Made by a program: the position numbers and the translations under genes | NCBI GenBank assembly: GCA_021904315.1 | Contig: CM038912.1 | Location: forward strand, 23,472,949-23,536,948 | Length of the DNA: 64,000 nucleotides | Direction of reading: 5' to 3' | Source of the DNA: Sphagnum magellanicum | Lineage: Eukaryota > Streptophyta > Sphagnopsida > Sphagnales > Sphagnaceae | Shown: one piece after another, positions 35,030 to 47,159 of the stretch | Layout: the number at the start of each line of letters is the position of its first letter | How positions within the stretch are numbered: position 1 is the first letter of the stretch | Notes under the pieces: model-generated | Told to the model about the DNA's origin: nothing | Databases searched by the model: none | What the model saw: only the letters and a program-made list of their open reading frames with translations

Positions 35030-35470
35030 GTTGTTCGAATTATTGAAGGCCACTTTGACTTCTATTCTAATTCTTATGAGGCCAAACTTTACTAAGGCTT
35101 TCATTCTTGATGTCTACGAGTGGGGTGGGAGTTGTCCTCTTTTAGAAAGATGGGAGAAATGAACATTTCATAGCATATGCTGGTAAGGGTCTTTTTCTGG
35201 TGCAAAAGAAATTTCACCCAATGGACGGAAAATGTTATGCCTTAGTATGGGGCATTTTGCATTTTCAACAATATTTGTACCAAAATCATTTCATTCTCAA
35301 GATAGATCATAAACCATTGAAGTGGTTAACTATGGTTTCTAATGCTTATGGCAAGAGAGGTAGGTGGATCAATTCCTTATAGAATTTCAGCTTTAAGATT
35401 ATGCATAGAGAAAGGTTTAGGCACATTGATGTTGATGCTCTTAACAGGGACCCCGTTGATAATGCATAAG
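35030..35470 (+). pseudogene. RNase H, broken
   Basis: The open segment 35200-35382 gives KFHPMDGKCYALVWGILHF and LKIDHKPLKWLT, which match the gypsy RNase H domain, including the DHKPL block. It is followed in the next part by IMHRERF...DALNR-like residues. Stops and shifts flank it. Confidence 0.8.
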
Positions 35471-36029
35471 CTGAGGAAGACATAGGAACTAAGATATTGG
35501 ATTGTAGAGCTATTAGCTAGTTGTGTAATTTAATAAGACTTTCTGGACTGGTAGGAGAAGTTCCAAAATGGGCATAATATTGCAACAGTTGGGGAACCAA
35601 GGATTTTAAAACCACTTTTTCATGGTGCAAGAGTCACTACGGATAAAAGATGATGAACATGTTTTTAATCCAAATGTGGTTCTAAATTTTTAATTAGTGG
35701 TATCCATTGGTAAGTTTCTTGATGCGTTGGAAGTAGGGATTAGCAAGTGGAGGAGGCATGAACTTTGGGATGTCAGGGCCCCTTGGAAGTTAGTGGAGGA
35801 GGCCTAAACAATTGCTAATGATGGATCATACCAATTTTTGTTAAACGAAGACAATAACTAGGAGAATTCTAAGCATATGGATGTCTAGGAAGATGAAATG
35901 TGCATGACTGTGATTAATGGAGGTTAGTTTCCACTTTACATTGAAGAAAAAATAAAATTTAGGGTTGGGAAACACATCCTCTAATACTACTAGAATCATG
36001 ATTGTTTAATGTTTAAGGGTTTGGTAGTT

Positions 36030-36830
36030 CCAAGGCCAAATGAACGAAGGTAGATTGTTCAAGATCTACACAAGGAGATTGGCCATTTTGGAAAAAGAAT
36101 AATGCTTGTTAAGATTAACAAGTGTTATTTTTGGCACAAAAAAATTGATGAGGTAAAGGTAAAATCTTGTAAGTAATGTTAGAATGTTAATAACACATGT
36201 AGTATTAAGTCAGAACTTGAAGAATTTAAAATTATCCCAATCTGGGATCAACCTTACAAAATAACATTTGACATTGCCAATCCCTTATTAGAAACCAAAC
36301 GTGGCAACATATATGTTATGGTAGCCATTGATCATTATTCGAAATGGTGTGAAGCAAAGGCATTTGTAGATCATGATGCCAAAACAACAAGAAGATTCTT
36401 GGAAGACAAAATTATTTGTAGGTTTGGTGTACCAAAATATGTTCTTACTAATAATGGTTCAAAACGGTCTGTAAAATTTGACAATTTGTGTAAGAATTAT
36501 AGCATTCTCCATTAGTATACTATGCCTCAATGGCCTAGGTGTAATCACATGGTTGATGGCTTGTGAAAACATTGAAACATGGGCTTATAATTTTGTTTAC
36601 CACTATTAACCATGTGCAAGATTGGGGATAAACAATTGCAAAGAATTCTTTTTGGATACCATTGTGCTGTTCAACCAAGCACAAAATTTTCTCCCCACAT
36701 GTTGTTGATAGGTCAGATTCCTAGACTAATTGTTGACAATTCTTTGAGCTTGTTGGTACAAGCTTTTAAGGATGATGAAAACCTTATAGTAATGGTGGAA
36801 TAGATGATAACCAAACTACAGCTTATTGCC
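36030..36830 (+). pseudogene. Integrase, broken
   Basis: An HHCC-type zinc-binding start (DLHKEIGHFGK and, later, CK-stop-C) is followed by FDIANPLLETKRGNIYVMVA, IDHYSKWCEAKAF and KYVLTNNGSKRS. The first core Asp (in FDIAN) is present. The second, normally in LTDNG, is Asn. The C-terminal part (36612-36803) contains GYHCAVQPSTKFSPHMLLIG. Nonsense codons occur throughout. Confidence 0.8.
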
Positions 36831-36869
36831 AAGACGCATGGACAAGTGATTGAGAACATCACTCATGCC

Positions 36870-37110
36870 TAAGCTCGACAAAAGCAAGCATATGCATCAA
36901 GAAAGGGGAAGCAATTGTTTCTTGGATTCAAGGAATGCAAGACTTATGTAAAGACGAAAAAGTGAGGGAAGAAAATGTCCTTGGTTTCCAGTTGGTGGGG
37001 CCCTTTTTTGTTTATAAGATATTTTGATGGCCATGGATTTTTGGATCATGATGAAGGTGGAAAAGTTTGTGTGATCAAAAGCAAGGATGATCAAATGTGG
37101 GATATACTTT
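36870..37110 (+). pseudogene. Integrase C-terminal tail, broken
   Basis: ARQKQAYASRKGKQLFLGF, VSSWWGPF and DHDEGGKVCVIKSKDDQMW match the tail of plant gypsy polyproteins that follows the integrase core. It ends at about 37110, 80 bp before the 3' LTR. Confidence 0.65.
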
Positions 37111-37176
37111 GAAGGGTTTTGCAACTATTTCATTCCACATTGAAGTTGTGAAGACTGAGGGACTCTGTTTAATTTA

Positions 37177-37194
37177 TGAGGGAGACATTACATT
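37177..37194 (+). promoter_or_regulatory. Polypurine tract candidate
   Basis: A purine-rich GAGGGAGACATTACAT directly precedes the 3' LTR start. This is the expected priming site for plus-strand DNA synthesis of the element. Confidence 0.6.
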
Positions 37195-38175
37195 TGTGAT
37201 GAAGACATACGGGATGAAACCTTAAAGTGGATCGAATAGTGTAGTTAACTGTTGAAAGCAGAAAATGAAAATTCTTGGAAGTTGATGGTGAAATGCTAGT
37301 AAGGTGTTTGATGTTGTGACTATTTTCCATACAACTTTGTTTGTATGCAAGTAATGTGCACTATGTGTGCTTTTATGTGCGATGGTGCTTGCTATGTTTT
37401 TATGTTTTTGTTGGTTGGATTTTATGTGGTGTGGTTGTATTTGCATGGATATTTTGATGGACATCAACCAAAAATAGGTAGGGGTTGAGGAGGATAAGAA
37501 GAGGAATGTAGGAGATTTCTTCAAGAACATTCTAGGATGAGGAGAAAAAATGGTAGTATTTTGATTTTGGCAAACATAGAGTAGAGAATTGTGTAATGTG
37601 GCTTTTGAGTGTTGAGGCAATGAAATCTCCTTTATGCCATGTGCCTCAATAGTTAGGAGTAGGTTGTAGTAGTAGCTTTGAGGGTTTATGACCAAAGGGT
37701 TGATGAGAAAATAAGGGATCTTGAGAGCAATCATCCTAGGAATTCTCAAAGTGTGTTGTTGCATTTATGTGTGCACTTGTTGGGTGTGTTTGTTCTGTTT
37801 CATGAGAGAGTACCCTCAACAGTTGGGAACTTTGAAGGAATGCTTGAATCAATTTAGTCCAAAAGTGTTGATCCTTAAGTGAAGGGCTGGATTTCTCTTT
37901 GTCAAACTCATGAGTGATAATCTTAAGGGAAGGAGTCTTCAGAATGCATAATTGGGACAATGTTGTTGTTATAGTGGTTGAGTTGTGTTTCTGATGTTGC
38001 AATAGCCATAAGGGATTATGTGTCCAGGGGAAGGTTTTCCTTTTGTTCTCTGTATGGATATGTGAAGATGCATGTTCAACATGGGTTGTGGTATGTAATT
38101 AGTGAGAAGACAGGATATGACCAGTTGAACTCAAAAGAGGGAGATCAGAGTGACCTGACCCATAGGGTCACTAAA
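37195..38175 (+). repeat. 3' LTR with an 881-bp internal deletion
   Basis: It is colinear with the 5' LTR but lacks the part equivalent to 28056-28936. Both deletion ends in the 5' LTR carry ATGC, and one ATGC remains here (in GAAATGCTAG). The lost part contained the 11-bp array, the TATA box and the poly-A signal. The 3' end is approximate. Confidence 0.75.
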
Positions 38176-38456
38176 TATAAACAATTAGCTTTGATTGGCT
38201 CACATGTTGGCATTTAATTGGAACCTCACGTTTGTGGGTGGGAATGGGGAAAGAACTTGCACACTATCTTGCACACTTGTATGGGCCCACATTTTGGATG
38301 TGGGTGGAGATGCTCTTATGCCAGAATTCACACATTCTCCTTCTCACTAGGCATCTGAAAATTGTATGTTAGCATTGGGGCTCTCTCCTTAAGATTCATT
38401 GGTAGATATTTGTCTTTTCAAGACTAGAAGACCATTCCTGAAATGATGGTTTTGAG

Positions 38457-38771
38457 TAGTGTTGGGTGGTTACTAGAAACATGAACAGACCCTTGGCAGT
38501 TATGGGGACAATTCTTAGGATCCATAACCATGGTTCTCAAAAAATCAAAATCTCAGTTCTGGGGTATAGGCACAGTTCTCAAAATTTTAAAAAATCAAAT
38601 AAACTGGCCATAAAACGGCCAGTTAGTTCATTGCTGGTTCTTTCATGAAAACTGCCAGTTCTTTGATTCTAATTTTTTCAAAGAACCAGAACTACCAGTT
38701 TTCTGATGCTGAAATAATTTAAGAACCAGAAACAGCAGTTCTTTATAAATTCAAATAATCGCACAACACTG
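38457..38771 (+). mobile_element. hAT-type MITE (family 2), second complete copy
   Basis: A 315-bp element from TAGTGTTGGGTGGTTACTAG to AATCGCACAACACTG. The flanking octamers GTTTTGAG and GTTTTGAT match at 7 of 8 positions, an hAT-size target duplication. The interior repeats GGTTCTC and CCAGTTCT words as in the copy at 7494-7770. It lies 280 bp beyond the LTR element. Confidence 0.85.
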
Positions 38772-38779
38772 GTTTTGAT

Positions 38780-41700
38780 CAGGGGAAGCTCTCTGAAACT
38801 GAAAACATTTCTGGAATTCCCCAAATCCACAATTTTCAAGCCTTAATATCTTATACAACTAGCTTTTGCTCACAAGGATGATAGTGTGTAGCTCATGCTT
38901 CTACCCCATTCCTTTTGTGGTTATTTGGAGTTGGTAAGAAATGTACAAAAGTACCCTCCATCACCAATCAGAAGGACTTATCAATTCATAAGGCACCGAG
39001 CAGACTTTTGTAGTGTAGGTTAGAGGGCACTTTGCAACACAGAAATTTTCCTCTGTGAAGGGTGGGCATTTCAAAAAACATAATGCCCACCACTCCTGTG
39101 GGCGTTTTATTTTCCACGAAGAACCAGGGATTGTTATTTTAATATATTTTGAGATTGGTTATATAGGATCAATATTGCAAGGTACCTTGCTTTACCCTAC
39201 ACATGAGCTAGAATTGTTAAGCACCTAAGTGAGCATCTGCAGTATAACCCCAACAGAAAAAATTCCAGCAAAAACATTTTAGACACAAGACTAGCAAATT
39301 AATTGATTTATAGTTGGTAAAATTGACAAATTTCTCAAATGGTAGTTGAAGTAGGTAGCAGGGTTTTGAAAATTCCCATCCAATCAGTTCAGTTTCTAAT
39401 CCGAAAGATAAGATATGAACAAAATGAAACATATTGGCTGGTTTCAGGCCTGAAGGTCGTCATATAAGGAAGAATATCCATGCAACAAACTAACTAGAAG
39501 TTCTGTAATTGGCTAAAAGTCTACTGGTCAGGTACAAATGTATATCAGAGGCCTCTGGGTACCTAAGTGGCTGAAGAATTAGGCAGGCATATTGCTCTGG
39601 TAGTGACTGCATTAGTGGTGTTCAAGCTTGAAAAGAAGGAGATAACTGCCTACCTGGGGGGTGAAGAACTATGATTCCCAATCAATCAGATGCACCCTTA
39701 TGCTTACTTACACTTGCACATTTTGAGCAATAATATATCCTTGCATGCATGCAAAGATTGCAGCTCACATCTACAAAGATTTGAAGTTATCCCTAAATCC
39801 TTCAAGGACGTTCTGCATTCCCTAAGTTTCCACACTTCACTAATACTGGTGGTATCCAACCTTATAACTGGTTTGACTACAGTAGGGTTAGCCACCTAGC
39901 ACATCCACTTGGTGAGATGAAATCCACCAGCATTGCAATGCTGCTCATGGGTCCTACCCACAAGGCTATTGGCTTGCTGTTCACAGTACTACTTGACAGG
40001 TCACAGACTGGCACATGCTTGTTCTACTGCCATTCAAACTGTAATTAGGTGAGGTCATCCATATAACAATCTGAGGAAAAACAATGAGAAATTTGGGTGT
40101 TTGTTCTGAAACAGAGAACTAGGGTGATTGTATATTGTGGACTAAGTCACCAGTCAGGTCTGCTCAATGCAATTCTTTTTCAAGGAAACAAGATCAAGAA
40201 AGAATGGGAATTGTTGTACACATGTATAAGGATAGCATCTGGGTTTTAGATAGCCTGCCAGGAATTCCAGAGCATTGGGCACTCAAAATCAAACTATTTA
40301 CTTTTATTGGAGTTTGCTGCAATAGATTGCATCCCCCTGAACTTGGGTTATACACTACATGAAATGCCTGGTGGTTGCACAGTTTGTATCACATGTTGCA
40401 ACATAACAAGAGTGGTGCAAATGTGTTTTTTATACTTTTACTTGTGAAAGCCACCTAGCCCAAGTTATTGGTTTACTAGATGAACCAGCCAGCCATCCCA
40501 AGTGTAACAACACTGATGAAGACAGTATGACAGATCATCTAAACTGTCTTCTTTCACAGCACTCACCAAGACAGATTGACAGTTTAGACAATCATGTCAA
40601 ATCAATACAATTTCTCCATGAAATAAGGTAGCTGCTGATGAAATGTTGATGCGGTGGAATTCAGTGTCTACATACATGAGGCTTTGGACATGCAAGCATA
40701 TGAGGGTCCCTGATTTAGTGGCAGAATCCTCACAGATACTTCTAAATTCTGTCACTCAAGTAGCCCATTCACACAATGCTTGATGCAGCACGCCACACTG
40801 TAGGAGGCGTTGTGACAATTGGGTTGGTGATCTGATTTCCAAAGACTAAACTACTCTGCTTCAAGCATTCATATGACTGTGCATCACTAGAGTGCATGAG
40901 AGGCACCTTTCACAGGCCCAACAAAACTCCTGTACAAGAATCAGTCATCTGTAATGAGTTGTTGTCTGTGGGATCACCACAACAACAAAAAGAGACCTAA
41001 GATTGGTCCATGTAGTGGAAGTGACTGTGCATATTAAACTCCTCATAGTTGTGCTGTCCCAGATCTGCAACCCTTATATATGCACAGAAGGACCGCTGCA
41101 GCATGTCTTGAAAATTAATATTTATATACCCCACATTTCCATGATCTTTATTCTGTTGTAAGTGAAGTCTGGGAAAATTTTCTGGGATCTCAGTGAAATT
41201 ATTGGTGTTGCAAGCTCATGTGCTAGGACAAAAATGGATATAGTTTACAAGCACAGTCAAAGAAAACAAAGGTTGCTTTGCTTTTGGACATACCCATGAA
41301 CTTCATGCATCTCTCCAAAGGGTGTTCACTTTAGAGAATGCTTTTGTTTGCATTCCGGACTTCCACTGTGCACACCCAAACACTTCTCTTTTCCAGGTTG
41401 CATGTATTGGCTTCAACTCAAATCTGGCTGAACAGAATTCAGTCTCAAGTTATGCATTTTTCTAAAGAATTAGAAGAGATTGAACATGATTTTCCAAGCC
41501 ATAATGTAGCAGTTCTCTTTCAGCCTCTGTTTTCTGTTTTCTATCATCATGCTTTTGTGCTTGACAAAGGTGATTTGTGTGACAAGAAAACAAGCTCACT
41601 CAAGCTCTAACACACAGATACATCCTGTCCTGTCATGGTGTTTAAGGGCCAATCTAAAGTTTAAAACAAAAACCCCTATCTATTTGTTCAAATAGCTGAA

Positions 41701-42150
41701 CAAAGTTGAAAAAGACAATTTGTGATGAATATGTTCATACATATCTTTTCAACACCATGCTCCTATACATACAAAGTCCCTCTCCATTGTTACTTTGGAG
41801 AAATCCATGGCATCACCATGAATCATCCATCAAAAGCCAAAACCTTAATCCAAATGCTTTTATTGTCACGAAGAATCTCTAGCTAAAAAATTAATTAAGT
41901 AGCCCATTGCCATCTCACCAACTTGTAATTAGTTTCCAATTGAAAACTTTAGATCCCCACCAAGCAATTTAAAACAAAACATTGCAAGTTGAGTGCAAGT
42001 GCACTGCACTAAAAGAGATGTTGTTGATGATCACACTATGGTCTACTTAAATTATGGCCACATATATTTGGGGGCTACTTAGTACATGGTTAATTTGGCT
42101 AAGCCTATTTACCTTTCTACCCATGGGTTACCTATCTACCTCCTTACCCT
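38780..42150. other. Low-copy interval without an assigned gene
   Basis: About 3.4 kb of less AT-rich DNA. Frames of 69-90 codons occur at 39690-39899, 40135-40362 and 41338-41610 (all plus), but none has a known motif. A GGGCATT/GCCCAC hairpin-like stretch lies at 39061-39110. It is a possible place for a non-coding transcript or a gene fragment, but nothing visible proves one. Confidence 0.35.
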
Positions 42151-42157
42151 TAGCCCA

Positions 42158-43288
42158 CACTACAACAAATTGTGGCTTTTCAAAAGGTTTAACTTGATTA
42201 AAATGTTCATATTGATCGAAAGGATGGGGCATGAAAAACACTTGGTTCTTTTGATTGATTTAAAAAACTAAAGTGACCATTTTGATCAAGTGTTAAATCA
42301 TATATTTAGTCAAAAGGGACAAATTTTTAAAATGGTTCATCAAGATGCCCATGGCTTAATCAAATTGGCCATACTGAATGGCCATGCTTAGTTAAATTGG
42401 TCACATTAATTTAGTTAACTAGCTTATTTGCTATGTCTATTAAACTACTTGCTTACCTAGCATATATCTACCTACCTATGTCCTACCTACCTATCATCTA
42501 CCCTATGTAGGTCCCACTCACCTACTATTTAACTACTTGTTTATCAATCTACCTACCTATTATATACCTACTTACATCCTACCTATTTATTATCTACCAA
42601 AGTTACTTATTTATCTACCTATTTATGTACCTACCTACATACATATTATCTACCTACCTACTTACCTATTTATTTACCTACTTACCAACCTACCTATTTA
42701 CTTAGTTAAGTACCTACTTACCTACTTATGAAAAAAATTGAAGTTCAAATGTTATTATACACATTGACAAAAAAATTCATTGAAGTTCAAAGAAACATGT
42801 TAAATTCATTTGGTATCATATTGTTTTACATAGTGCTGTGGTGATTTGATGGCCAACACATTTGTGTGGAGCCAAAGAGACCAAGGTTCAATATGCTTTA
42901 CCAACATATACTATGGAATATGTATATTCATATATATACCTTGTACATGTGTGGTAAATGTATAATATCTAGGTGGGTTGTGGATAGGTAGGTAGGAGAC
43001 CATGGTGGGCAGGTGAACGGGCAGGTACTTATTATTTATTTAATTATTGCATTTTTATATTAAAAATTGAACTATTTTTTTCATTGAATTTTTTTGGATG
43101 CCCAATTTTTCGTCTAATTTGACTAGTCAAAAAGACCATTTTATGGTTAATATAAAAAAACCAATAATCAATTGGACTTGTTCAAATCAACTTGTCCAGT
43201 ATGATTAAGTGCTCAAATTGACCAAATGTCAAAATGATTGGTTTTTGGTTTTATTTTCTAATAAAATAAACCATGATTTGTTGTAGTG
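42158..43288 (+). mobile_element. Non-autonomous CACTA element, 1131 bp
   Basis: The left end is CACTACAACAAATTGTGGCT and the right end reads ATGATTTGTTGTAGTG, the inverted CACTACAACAAATCAT. Both sides are flanked by CCA, the 3-bp target duplication expected for CACTA transposons. Subterminal DNA holds repeated TCAAAATGG-, GATCAA- and TTAAGTG-type words in both orientations. It has no transposase. Its interior carries a CTAC array at 42420-42725 and a GTAG stretch at 42970-43025, and it is itself inserted in CTAC-rich DNA. Confidence 0.85.
42420..42725 (+). repeat. CTAC/CTAT tetranucleotide array inside the CACTA element
   Basis: Long runs of CTACCTAC, CTATTTAC and CTTACCTA variants keep a 4-bp register. 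A 64-codon Tyr/Leu/Pro-rich frame here is a by-product of this period and not a gene. Confidence 0.85.
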
Positions 43289-43289
43289 C

Positions 43290-43530
43290 CACCTAATTAT
43301 ATAACTATGGGCTATTTACCTACCTACTTGCCTACCCATGGGCTACCTACATATAACCCACCTATTTATTTACCTATGGGCTACTTATCTACCTATTTGC
43401 CTACCCATGGGCTACCTACCTATAGCCCACCTACCTACTTACCTATGGGCTATTTACCTACCTACTTGCCTACCCATGGGTGATCTATCTATTTATTTGT
43501 GGGTTCTTTACCTACCTACTTATTTAAGAT
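43290..43530 (+). repeat. CTAC array with a roughly 52-bp higher-order unit
   Basis: A unit of CTACCTACTTGCCTACCCATG and GGCTACCTAC-like words repeats at about 43316, 43390 and 43453. Similar words (CCCATGGGTTACCTATCTAC) lie on the other side of the CACTA element at 42119-42155, so the element interrupted one array. Frames of 64-65 codons here follow from the 4-bp repeat. Confidence 0.8.
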
Positions 43531-43539
43531 AGGGGTTAT

Positions 43540-44310
43540 CAAAAACCTACATGGAAGGTTATGTAGGGTCATTTTAAGGATTATCTAACCTAGTTCCTTA
43601 GGGACTATTTAAAAAGTTACATAGGGCCTACTTATAGGGCTATAAATGAATTTCATAAATTAGGGAATATTTGGGGGTTATTTATGGGGTTGCATAGGGG
43701 ATTATTTAAAAGTTACTTAGGGGTTGCCTAATGAGATACTTAGGGACTATTTATAGGGTTACATAAGATTTATCTAGGAAACTACTTAAAAACTTGCTAA
43801 ATTAGGGGAAATCTAGTGGTTACATTTTGATCTATTTAGGGGTTACCTCGGGGGTTATTTAAGAGCTATCTAGGAGGATATTTAAGGATTATGTAGGGGT
43901 TCTATGTAGTCCCCTAAATAACCTTTAGGTATCCCTTAACCTAGGTAGGCCCCTATGTGTATTTAGGTAGCCCTTAATAGTCCTCTAAGTAGCTTTTAAA
44001 TATCCCATAACCTAGGTAGGCCCTTAGGTGTCTCCCTAGGTAAGCCTATGTAACTTTTTATGTAGCTTTTTGATAACTTTTAAGTAGTCTTTAGATATCC
44101 TATAACCTAGGTAGACCTTTAAATTCTCCCTAGATAGTCCTTAAGAATAATTTAAGAAATCTTTAGTTCAACCATTAGGTAAGCTTTAGTATCCTATAAA
44201 TCCCTCTTAGGTATTTCCTAACTTAATTTTCTTATAGTTTAACCCTTAAGTGAGTTTTGGTAATTTTAGAAATCCCCCTTAGGTTTCCCATGACATAAGT
44301 AGGCCCCTAA
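43540..44310. repeat. Strand-switching array of TTAGGGGTTA-like words
   Basis: Up to about 43905 the plus strand is filled with GGGGTTA, TTTAGGGG and TAGGGACT words. From about 43908 it switches to CCCCTAAATAACC, CCTTAGGTAGGCCC and similar C-rich words. The two halves are imperfect reverse complements meeting near CTATGTAGTCCCC. The words resemble degenerate plant telomere repeat (TTTAGGG), but register and spacing are irregular, so this may only be similarity. Confidence 0.6.
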
Positions 44311-46935
44311 GTGTACGAACATGCACAACATAAGAAATAGGAGGAAACATAAATCATCTTAAGTTGAAGAAAAATTTGAATTTTTTTGGCATTGTCTCGT
44401 CTTGCATTTTGATTTATATTGTCCTTAATTTTAGAGAAACCCAAAATTTGCTTCTAGGTTTTCCTAACTTTGTAGATAACTTGAATACCCTTTCTACAAA
44501 GTGCACCATTCATTTCAAAGAATTTGTAAACCAACAACTAGATTAACGACTAGTTTTTAGTTTTTAATTGTAACTACCATATGCAACTACCATATGGCCT
44601 AGTCACCTTGAACAAGTTGCATAAAATTCTATTTAGAAAAAAAATACATGGCACCAAATTGTAATGGTAGTCCATGAAGATGCGACTTACATGAACTTTT
44701 CATCCATCCAAACCAACTTACCTAGCTCATCATTTTGTGATTAGTTTTCATTAAACAATGTAATTGCTTTATTAAATGAAAAATATTTATTATTTAAATA
44801 TCAAAATAATATTATATATAATTGATAATTTCATTAATTTTAATTTATACCATGTCAACAGATGGCATTACATAGGCTAATCTTAAAAACTAGTTTAGGT
44901 TGCTAGGTATGTCACCTATTATGCCTATTTAAGCCCATTTAAGAAGCACTTAGCCTATCACAAGAAGAAATCTTGAGTTTTTCCACTACCATCCTTTGCA
45001 ACTACTTGTCCAATTTACCATTATTTGATTTATTATCATCATGCACAAATAACAAGTGAAATTTTTTACTAATTATTTGTACATAATTTTCATAGTGAAA
45101 ATAATGATTGCCTTATAGCTTGCCCTTTTCCCCTACCCATCTACATAGGCATGAAAACCCACACTATAATTTTGAGATCTAAGATAAATAATGATGAATT
45201 ATCTAGAACCATATGGGAACATAAGTGAAAAAAAAGAAAGGGGTGGGAAAGAGGGGGAGAGAGGATGGGGATGTAATTGACAAGATGGATGAAACATGAT
45301 TTCAAATAGATGTCAAAATTTAACACATGGATGATATTCCCTTTTAAAGCTAAAATAAAAGGTATATTGATTTGAAAAAACAAATTTGTCAATTTTTCCC
45401 TCCCGTGAATGTATTTCTAGGTACGAATTTGATGTAATGTACCCAAATGGAATGGTGGTTTTCAAGCTTTTGGATGATCAACCCACTTGATTGATACTTG
45501 GTGTGTTATTTCCCATTATTTCCCCTTTTTCAATAGACTTTCACAATTAAACATGGGAATCCAAACTAGTTTGTTTAAAGAAAACCCTTGAATATGGGAA
45601 TATTATATGAATGACCACATCAATGAAATGGTTGCATTTATGCAATCAACATACATGGACAAAATTTGATGACATGGATTATCTTTATGGAAGTGACAAC
45701 ATGGATGTTATTGGACAATGTGAATAAAATTCAAATTTTCATCCATCTATTTAAATATCACCCACATGTTTCATTCAAGTAGTCAATTGTCATTTCCATT
45801 CATGTACTACACAATTTCATTCATTAGATTTCATCCACATCCACATTGAATTTGACCCAAATGGTCTACTTTTTTGAACGGGGCAAATGAAGTTGGCTTG
45901 TTGATTTTGTGAACATTTGGTGAATTTTAACCAACCCACCAACTAAGAACTGGCCTTTACTATTGAAAATTAATCAATGAATAATAGTAGATCTCTTATG
46001 TATTATTACTACTAAAGTATAATGGATGGGCATGGTCAGAGTGAACCAAAACCCACCATCATACCATCCACTATATGTTATTTTGAATTGTCGATGAACC
46101 TCAATCAAATTAATAAAGTTATTTAAAAAGTTAGCCGAACTTAGGGCATGCATAAGCAAATTGGGTGAAGAAAATAGTTGAGATCCAAAATTTGAAGTTA
46201 GGGTTATTTAAATTTTTTTTTGCCTACTTACGGGTTGTTACTAGGTAGGTAGTAAAAATAAGCAATTAAACTAACTATCATGGTTAACTAAGGAACTAAA
46301 GCCCAACAAAAAATTGTTTCCTAATAATAAGTGGGTGTTGATTCACTTTGGCTAGTTGAGATTTTGAAAATATGGTCTTTTCAAAATACTAAAGTACTTA
46401 GTTGGAAACAACATAAAAGCATTTCAAACAATTCTTCTATATTAATGTTCATGTCATCCAAGATCCAATTTTAAATACTACCCCCTTCCTCACCCATTCT
46501 ATTCAAAAACTAAACATTAAAAATTAAGGGGCTATTTAACTTTGATCAACATTTGAGCTAATCATTACCATCAACCAATAAGAAACAGTCATTTCCTTTT
46601 ATTGCATTTCTTGTTGTCGTTTCCCGAAGCAATTTTAGTGTCAAAATGACAAACTTAGTGTTCACATGGGATTGCCAAGATTGTGGATATTAGTCTTGTA
46701 AAAGAAAATTGGAGGAAGAAAGTTGTAACCAACTACTTTGGTTTGACAAAATGGTTTTAGCCCAACATTTTTGTATGGGATGCACATGGGATGGTAAAAG
46801 GCACAACAAATCTTAACACCTACTATTGATTAGTTGGATAGTTTGATTGGTCTAGGTGGGTTGCTATTAATAATCTTTTACTTTTTTGTAGTACCAATTG
46901 TAGTTTTTATGGGCAGGGTTGGAAAAAAGTAAATA
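44311..46935. other. No recognisable gene
   Basis: AT-rich DNA with frames up to 83 codons (45141-45392, minus) that carry no motif. No repeat with clear ends was identified. Confidence 0.4.
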
Positions 46936-46968
46936 ATTAAACCTGGATGTGAGCTATTTTTTGTAGTG
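46936..46968 (-). mobile_element. CACTA-like terminus, partner not found
   Basis: On the minus strand it reads CACTACAAAAAATAGCTCAC, a typical CACTA-type end. A second possible end, CACTACTAAAAAATCATGC, lies at 47992-48010 on the same strand. No matching left end was found upstream, so only the terminus is called. Confidence 0.45.
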
Positions 46969-47159
46969 TCACATATTGATCATTATTGTAGATGTTCTAA
47001 AATATCAAAAAGTTTGCTACTCCACACCCAATCATATGATCTTGCACATCTCATCTTCATGTCATTTTATGTTGGGAAGTTGATTCCCCTATTGTCTTAG
47101 CTTCTTTGTTGCATGAGTCATGCAACTTGGAATCTTTGATCTTCTTGACTTGAAGGCCC

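Larger units (their letters stand above)
27956..38175 (+). mobile_element. Degenerate Ty3/gypsy LTR retrotransposon
   Basis: About 10.2 kb are bounded by two related direct repeats that start TGTGATGAAAACATA and TGTGATGAAGACATA. Internal order is gag, zinc knuckles, aspartic protease, reverse transcriptase, RNase H, integrase, the order of Ty3/gypsy elements. All frames carry many stops and shifts, so it is dead. Homologous 350-base LTR stretches differ at about 20 positions by eye, which implies an old insertion. Neither the 3' boundary of the LTRs nor a standard primer-binding site could be fixed exactly. Protein blocks resemble pine gypsy elements of the IFG7 type; this is from general knowledge. 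Confidence 0.85.

Noticed and set aside
37222..37764. 180-codon minus-strand frame, similar to one at 29165-29422
   Set aside because: The similarity reflects the two LTR copies; the frame runs antisense through LTR sequence and is interrupted in the 5' copy.
42537..43532. Tyr/Pro/Leu-rich frames of 64-65 codons
   Set aside because: They are translations of the CTAC tetranucleotide array and have no independent support.
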